Shown here in pieces: positions 6,918 to 10,467 of a stretch of 10,467 nt of DNA (position 1 is its first letter; each line of letters opens with the position of its first letter). The notes beneath the pieces were generated by a model, which saw only the letters and a program-made list of their open reading frames with translations, was not told where the DNA came from and ran no database searches. The position numbers were made by a program, and so were the translations under genes. The DNA is from Paracoccaceae bacterium (lineage in GTDB: Bacteria > Pseudomonadota > Alphaproteobacteria > Rhodobacterales > Rhodobacteraceae), in the NCBI GenBank assembly GCA_015487255.1, contig WFQA01000273.1, positions 1 to 10,467 of the forward strand, read 5' to 3'.

Positions 6918-7303
6918 GGGGCCACCTCGCTAAAGCTATCGGCGCAATCGCGCAGCCCGCGCATGATGCTGGTATTGATCTCGACCAGGATTTCCGGCTT
7001 GCCCTCGCCGGCCATGATCTTCTGGGTTTGATGGTTGGTGAATTCGGTCAGATAAAACAGCTGGGCGCGCAGCTCATTTGGCAGCCCGTTGCCCTGGTCA
7101 GCCACATCCGCGCCAAGCACGGTCCATAAGAGCTGGTTTTCACATAGGGCCTCAGCGAGGCTGGCAAAACTGTCTTTCTCTTCATTCCAACTGGCGAGTC
7201 GGGCGGTGACCTTGGAAAAGGCCTTGTATTCAATGCCCCGCGCCGTCCCGAGTTCCCGGGTTGGCTTAGCATAGAGCGATTGCGCTAATACAGCGGTATT
7301 CAT
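6914..7303 (-). CDS. flaF: Flagellin synthesis regulator FlaF
   Basis: The 129-residue protein fits the FlaF family. Marks are the N-terminal MNTAVLAQSLYA, the segment TARGIEYKAFSKVT, and the central ENQLLWTVLGADVADQGNGLP followed by LRAQLFYLTEFTNHQT. In Caulobacter, FlaF promotes flagellin synthesis or secretion and works against FlbT; some family members contact flagellin. The ATG at 7303 is chosen because GGAGG (7313-7317) lies 9 bases upstream; a TTG at 7324 in the same frame would put that ribosome binding site inside the gene. It is the first gene of the flaF-flbT-DUF1217 unit and starts about 100 bases after the flagellin stop codon, beyond a hairpin. Confidence 0.93.
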   Translation of the reverse strand: MNTAVLAQSLYAKPTRELGTARGIEYKAFSKVTARLASWNEEKDSFASLAEALCENQLLWTVLGADVADQGNGLPNELRAQLFYLTEFTNHQTQKIMAGEGKPEILVEINTSIMRGLRDCADSFSEVAP

Positions 7304-7364
7304 GGGGTGTATCCTCCCACCCAAGCCGGAATTCCCGGCGGTTTAACATGATGATTTGATGGTA

Positions 7365-7394
7365 AAACAGGCGGAGGATTACCCCCGCCTGTTT
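7365..7394 (-). terminator. Flagellin terminator
   Basis: AAACAGGCGG (7365-7374) and CCGCCTGTTT (7385-7394) form a perfect 10-bp stem with a 10-base loop. Read on the minus strand it begins 7 bases after the flagellin TAA and ends in TTTT. It is a typical intrinsic terminator, perhaps leaky because the T-run is short; readthrough would feed flaF-flbT. Confidence 0.75.
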
Positions 7395-7401
7395 CATTAA
7401 C

Positions 7402-8598
7402 TTACCGGAACAAAGACAGGATGTTCTGCGGTGCCTGATTGGCGATGGAGAGCGACTGGGTTGCCAGCTGCTGCTGCACCTGAAGTGCCTGCAAACGGGC
7501 CGAGGCCTCTTCCATATTGGCATCCACCAATGCGCCGATACCGATTTTAAGCGAATCGGTAAGCTCGCTCAAAAACTCCGTCTGGGTATCAATACGCGCC
7601 TGAGACGAACCAAACGCGGCCGCCGCACTGATCGAGGTCTGGATCAGGCCTTCGATATCGGCCAGAGCCTGAGCGGAGTTACCACCGGCGCCATCATCAA
7701 CATTGATGCCCGAAAGGCCGGAAAGGCCACCCGTACCCGCTGTAACGATCTCGGAGGTCATGTTCACGGTATCACCAGCGGCATTGCTGACAGTAATGGT
7801 ATCAGTCGCAACATCTGCCGTGATATTGACATTGCTCATGGAGTTGATCGCGGTACGGATACCGTTGGCCACCACCTCTTCGGTTGCAGCCGCAGCCACA
7901 TCCTCAGCGGTAACAACATAAGATACGGTTTCATCCCCGATCGAAATGTTGAAAGTGTCCCCCGCGGCAAGCGTGGCATTAACCACCACGATATCGGCTG
8001 TGCCAGCCGCATCAATGATGATGGCTGCAGCCGCGTCATCACCGCCAACACCGTCAGAACCGGCCAGCGCACCCTTGACGGCGCCAGCCGCAGTCGAGAG
8101 ATTTTGCCCGGCAACCACGATATTGGAAGACGTAACGCCGCCGCTTGCATCACGGTCAAGCGAGGCCAGAACATTGACGGAGGCATTGGTGCCATCCACA
8201 AGGTTAAGCCCGTTGAACTGGGCGGCATTCACCACCGAGCCAACCTGATTGCGCAGTTCCGTAATATCGGTTTGCAGCTTGGCCTGATCGGCGGAAGGGT
8301 CTTGTGCCGCTACGATTTTGGCTTTGATCTGGCCCAAGAGCCCGGTGATCGATTCAGCAGCCGTCCGTGCTACGCCGACAGAAGCCGAGCCGGTGGCCAG
8401 TGCATCGGAAATGCCCCGAAAACCGTCAACATCAGACTGCATGGTTTGCGAAATCGCCCAGATAGAGGCGTTGTCCCGCGCGGTATCAACTTTTCGGCCA
8501 GTCGAGATCTGGCTCTGGGTCTGGCCCAGGCTTTTGTTGATGCTTTGCAGGGTTTGCAGCGCCACCATGGCGCTCTGGTTTGTAAGAATGCTAGACAT
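7402..8598 (-). CDS. fliC: Flagellin (filament subunit)
   Basis: The 398-residue protein forms the flagellar filament after export. The conserved N-terminal D0/D1 region runs from MSSILTNQSAMVALQTLQ to about residue 140, with the hallmark ISTGRKVDTARDNASIWAIS (31-50) and NAAQFNGLNLVDG (124-136). The C-terminal region (about 310-398) has SQARIDTQTEFLSELTDSL and ends in SIANQAPQNILSLFR, a classic flagellin end. The middle (about 150-300) is variable, rich in Ala, Val and Asp, and contains a flagellin-IN-like segment (DTFNISIGDETVSYVVTAED). There is no cysteine, as expected. ATG 8598 is preferred over GTG 8604: AAGGA fits its spacing and family members start MSSILTN. A terminator and then flaF-flbT follow. 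The upstream 5' UTR holds a perfect hairpin. Confidence 0.96.
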   Translation of the reverse strand: MSSILTNQSAMVALQTLQSINKSLGQTQSQISTGRKVDTARDNASIWAISQTMQSDVDGFRGISDALATGSASVGVARTAAESITGLLGQIKAKIVAAQDPSADQAKLQTDITELRNQVGSVVNAAQFNGLNLVDGTNASVNVLASLDRDASGGVTSSNIVVAGQNLSTAAGAVKGALAGSDGVGGDDAAAAIIIDAAGTADIVVVNATLAAGDTFNISIGDETVSYVVTAEDVAAAATEEVVANGIRTAINSMSNVNITADVATDTITVSNAAGDTVNMTSEIVTAGTGGLSGLSGINVDDGAGGNSAQALADIEGLIQTSISAAAAFGSSQARIDTQTEFLSELTDSLKIGIGALVDANMEEASARLQALQVQQQLATQSLSIANQAPQNILSLFR

Positions 8599-8825
8599 AT
8601 GCACTTCCTTCGGCGATGCAGCGCGTTCGGCGCCGCTGTTTCAATAAGGGCATGTTTCATGCCCGCAATTTCGCCTTTCTGACGAGGTGTGAGGAAAGCC
8701 CCACCGGTAACCCGTTCAAGATTACCCCCTCACTCTCGCCTGCAACACATAATGAAACCTTAACTGCAAACATTTGTATTCAAACAATTTTTCACAAATA
8801 AACCGGCAATCTTTCCAATCCACAC
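8599..8825 (-). promoter_or_regulatory. Flagellin promoter region and 5' UTR
   Basis: This gap of 227 bases ends in AAGGAAG (8604-8610) before the flagellin ATG. Its distal part (about 8745-8815) is clearly A+T-rich and probably contains the promoter. I could not find a good match to the sigma-54 (GG-N10-GC) or sigma-28 (TAAA-N15-GCCGATAA) consensus. The proximal part contains GGGCATG-TTT-CATGCCC (8648-8664), a perfect 7-bp hairpin, and a weaker one, GGTAA (8706-8710) with TTACC (8722-8726). Confidence 0.5.
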
Positions 8826-9197
8826 CTATACCCTGCGCCCCTTGCCCGGCATGGTTTGCGCCACCACCATCCGCGCGCCATCACGCGAATACGTATCCAT
8901 TTTGTTGAGGTTTTCCTCCATGTTTTCAACAGCTTTTTGCGCATCCTTCATGCCTTCCATTGCTGCCTTCAGCAGCGCGCCGTTACGCGTGGCCATCGCC
9001 TTGATCTCAGGCAGGCGCTCGGCCAATAGCCGCTTTGAAACCGGGCCACCACCAAGCAGCGATTCCAGCAGATGGTCGCGCCGCGCCGAAACATTGGCCA
9101 GGTCAGATAACGGCCCGCACAGCAATATTTGCCGCTCGGATTCCATCGCCGCGATAAGCTGGCGCAGCTTGCCCCGCGCCAAAACCATATCAATCAT
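8826..9197 (-). CDS. FlgN-like putative flagellar export chaperone
   Basis: The 123-residue protein is almost fully helical and charged, with no signal peptide. Long heptad-like stretches (LRQLIAAMESERQILL near the start; LLKAAMEGMKDAQKAVENMEENLNKM towards the end) suggest a coiled-coil bundle. Size, helical layout and the Gly/Arg-rich tail (DTYSRDGARMV... GKGRRV) are like alphaproteobacterial FlgN-type proteins, which keep the hook-filament junction proteins FlgK and FlgL ready for export. Identity is not certain, because FlgN is poorly conserved. ATG 9197 is chosen for its GGGAG at 7-base spacing; a TTG at 9203 is also in frame. It overlaps the end of the rod-binding gene by 8 bases, so the two are translationally coupled. 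Confidence 0.55.
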   Translation of the reverse strand: MIDMVLARGKLRQLIAAMESERQILLCGPLSDLANVSARRDHLLESLLGGGPVSKRLLAERLPEIKAMATRNGALLKAAMEGMKDAQKAVENMEENLNKMDTYSRDGARMVVAQTMPGKGRRV

Positions 9198-9483
9198 TGC
9201 CAAACTCCCGCGCCCACAGGCTGTTAAAAATCGATTCGCTCAGGCCAATGCCGCCGCGCTCCACCATCAGAGCCGCCTGTTCATCCACCATCATGGACGA
9301 AAAAGCCTCCTCCCCGGCACCACCACCAAACTCACTGCGGCTTTTGCCCATGCCGCTGGCCTTGAGCATCTCCGCCAAAAATGACGCCTCAAACGCCTTG
9401 GCGACCTCAAGCAGTGCCTCGGCCCGCGCGGCTTTTGCTCGTTCCCCCTGAATGGCCGGGGGTAAACTTGAAGAAATATCCAT
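9190..9483 (-). CDS. flgJ: Single-domain FlgJ-type rod-binding protein
   Basis: The 97-residue protein is the rod-binding domain alone. It shows the conserved core AKAFEASFLAEMLKASGMGK (28-47), then FGGGAGEEAFSSMMVDEQA (52-70) and the closing MVERGGIGLSESIF (73-86). In enterobacteria, FlgJ also carries a C-terminal peptidoglycan hydrolase; here it is absent, as in many Alphaproteobacteria, where a separate lytic transglycosylase (SltF in Rhodobacter sphaeroides) does that work. The protein acts in the periplasm as a scaffold for the rod; it has no signal peptide, in keeping with export by the flagellar apparatus. AGG lies 9 bases before the ATG, a modest ribosome binding site. It is the first gene of a pair with the FlgN-like gene. 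Confidence 0.85.
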   Translation of the reverse strand: MDISSSLPPAIQGERAKAARAEALLEVAKAFEASFLAEMLKASGMGKSRSEFGGGAGEEAFSSMMVDEQAALMVERGGIGLSESIFNSLWAREFGND

Positions 9484-9533
9484 AAAATTCTACCTATTTT
9501 GCCTCATCTCACCCGACGCTAGCCCAGTTACGG

Positions 9534-9560
9534 TAAATAAATAGTAACCCCTGCCCATCA
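9534..9560 (+). promoter_or_regulatory. Sigma-28-like promoter upstream of the fliK-like gene
   Basis: TAAA (9534-9537) is followed after exactly 15 bases by GCCCATCA (9553-9560), which matches the flagellar sigma-28 -10 element GCCGATAA at six of eight positions. Transcription would begin near 9567, about 15 bases before the ATG at 9582. An inverted repeat, GTTAC (9527-9531) with GTAAC (9544-9548), overlaps it. The match was found by eye and could be chance. Confidence 0.3.
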
Positions 9561-9581
9561 TTCTGCAGGCAACCGTAGAAT

Positions 9582-10467
9582 ATGGGTATCGATATGGAAA
9601 TTGATCAGATCGCCGGGTTTTTAAAACCCAAAACCGATAAAGCAGAACTGGCCGGGGCAGAGCAAACCGCGCTTGCTGGCACCCTGCCCGAGGGTGAGGG
9701 TTTTTTGGCCATGCTGGAATTTTCGCCCAACTCCGATTCCGATCAGCCACCAACCCTGTCAGGCCCCACGCCGCAGCGCGCTTCTGCCCCTTCTTTTGCC
9801 GGGCAAACTTTCCAGCAGGATCTCATCCAGCCGGGTTTTGCTGACCTCCCCGAAATCTCCGCACCATCTCCCGAGGCAGCACCCACGCTCACAGCCGAAG
9901 AAACCACCGTGCCGGTGCAGGCAGAAACCCCTGCATTGGTGCCGCCCACCCCACCCGCACCAATGGCACCGGCATTATTGCCGCTCACCACCGCCCCGAT
10001 AGCCGCTGCACCCGCTGAGGCCGCTTTGGCCCAGCCCGGCAAGGCAGCCATTATTGCGGCTAATGCCGTCTTTCCTGCTGCTGGAGCCATTCCTGCTGCT
10101 GACAGCAAGCCGGTTATAAAGGATGCCGAAGTGCAAAAAACTGCTGCGCAGGTCGAAAAAGCTGAAATTACCGCCCCCAAAACCGCAGCCCCCCTATTGG
10201 CAAAGCAACCCGATGCCGCCCCGGTTCAAGCGCCCATCATAGCAGCCCCGAAAGAGCCGCAGCCCAAGCTGGAGGCCCCGGTTGCGGACCGTCAGGCAGC
10301 CCCCGTCAAGCAGGCTGAAACCAGCAATAAACCGGTTGCGCCGCAGCCCGCCCCTGTCGGCTTTGCCACGGCCCCCTCACTGCCGCCCCTCTTTGATCCT
10401 ACCCTGGCCGAAACCGGCGATGCCGAGTTGCAGGTAAACATCAGGGTTGAGCGGCAAGCCTTTGAAA
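9582..10467 (+). CDS. FliK-like hook-length control protein, N-terminal part (3' truncated by window edge)
   Basis: The frame starts with ATG 9582 (or ATG 9594) and stays open to the window end, giving 295 codons. After a short start (MEIDQIAGFL) and the segment GEGFLAMLEF at about 39-48, a pattern common near the start of FliK proteins, the chain becomes a long Pro/Ala-rich, low-complexity region (TPALVPPTPPAPMAPALLP, AAPKEPQPKLEAPV). No Cys, Trp, Tyr or His occurs in the visible part, as expected for an unfolded molecular ruler that is exported through the flagellar channel. The visible part ends in a more ordinary segment (LQVNIRVERQAFE) that may lead into the C-terminal switch domain, outside the window. 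FliK sets hook length and switches export from hook to filament proteins. It is divergent from flgJ. The identity rests on composition and context only. The ribosome binding site is weak for both start codons. Confidence 0.55.
   Translation, partial: MGIDMEIDQIAGFLKPKTDKAELAGAEQTALAGTLPEGEGFLAMLEFSPNSDSDQPPTLSGPTPQRASAPSFAGQTFQQDLIQPGFADLPEISAPSPEAAPTLTAEETTVPVQAETPALVPPTPPAPMAPALLPLTTAPIAAAPAEAALAQPGKAAIIAANAVFPAAGAIPAADSKPVIKDAEVQKTAAQVEKAEITAPKTAAPLLAKQPDAAPVQAPIIAAPKEPQPKLEAPVADRQAAPVKQAETSNKPVAPQPAPVGFATAPSLPPLFDPTLAETGDAELQVNIRVERQAFE

Noticed and set aside
7304..7324. Upstream TTG start for flaF (adds MGGRIHP)
   Set aside because: The GGAGG ribosome binding site would fall inside the gene, and FlaF proteins begin near MNTAVLAQ.
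9743..10180. Minus-strand frame of 145 codons rich in Ala, Gly and Ser, opposite the fliK-like gene
   Set aside because: The repetitive Ala/Pro codons of the plus-strand gene create an Ala/Gly mirror frame. The plus frame is open for 886 bases to the window end and fits the flagellar context better.

Overview
The window looks like a chromosomal segment from a motile alphaproteobacterium, most likely Rhodobacterales or a close relative. The main grounds are the flaF-flbT pair, which is essentially confined to Alphaproteobacteria, a DUF1217 flagellar protein, a one-domain FlgJ rod-binding protein, a compact alphaproteobacterial flagellin, and a moderately high-GC sequence with tightly packed minus-strand operons. 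No tRNA, rRNA, CRISPR array, insertion sequence or phage gene was seen.

Left part (1-3350): the 3' end of an outer-membrane beta-barrel gene on the plus strand converges on a minus-strand serC-serA operon. Phosphoserine aminotransferase and 3-phosphoglycerate dehydrogenase carry out the second and first committed steps of serine synthesis. The two genes are one base apart, and the serA ribosome binding site lies in the last codons of serC. A leader of about 165 bases precedes serC and holds several stem-loops. Strong hairpins separate the operon from both neighbours.

Middle part (3351-5538): a small secreted protein of unknown function (minus), then a divergently placed DMT/EamA-family membrane transporter (plus) that converges with a small SAM-dependent methyltransferase (minus). 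These look like unrelated housekeeping or accessory genes.

Right part (5587-10467): flagellar genes. On the minus strand, flagellin is followed by a terminator-like hairpin and then by a translationally coupled trio: flaF, flbT and a DUF1217 gene. In known systems FlaF and FlbT act after transcription to set flagellin output, so the filament protein sits beside its own regulators. Further right, also on the minus strand, an flgJ-type rod-binding gene overlaps a FlgN-like putative export chaperone gene. Divergent from them, and running off the window, is a Pro/Ala-rich frame that looks like the N-terminal part of the hook-length protein FliK.

No wholly new system is evident. The points most worth a second look are the structured serC leader, a perfect hairpin in the flagellin 5' UTR (a candidate FlbT target), a sigma-28-like promoter upstream of the fliK-like gene, and the unrecognised secreted protein.
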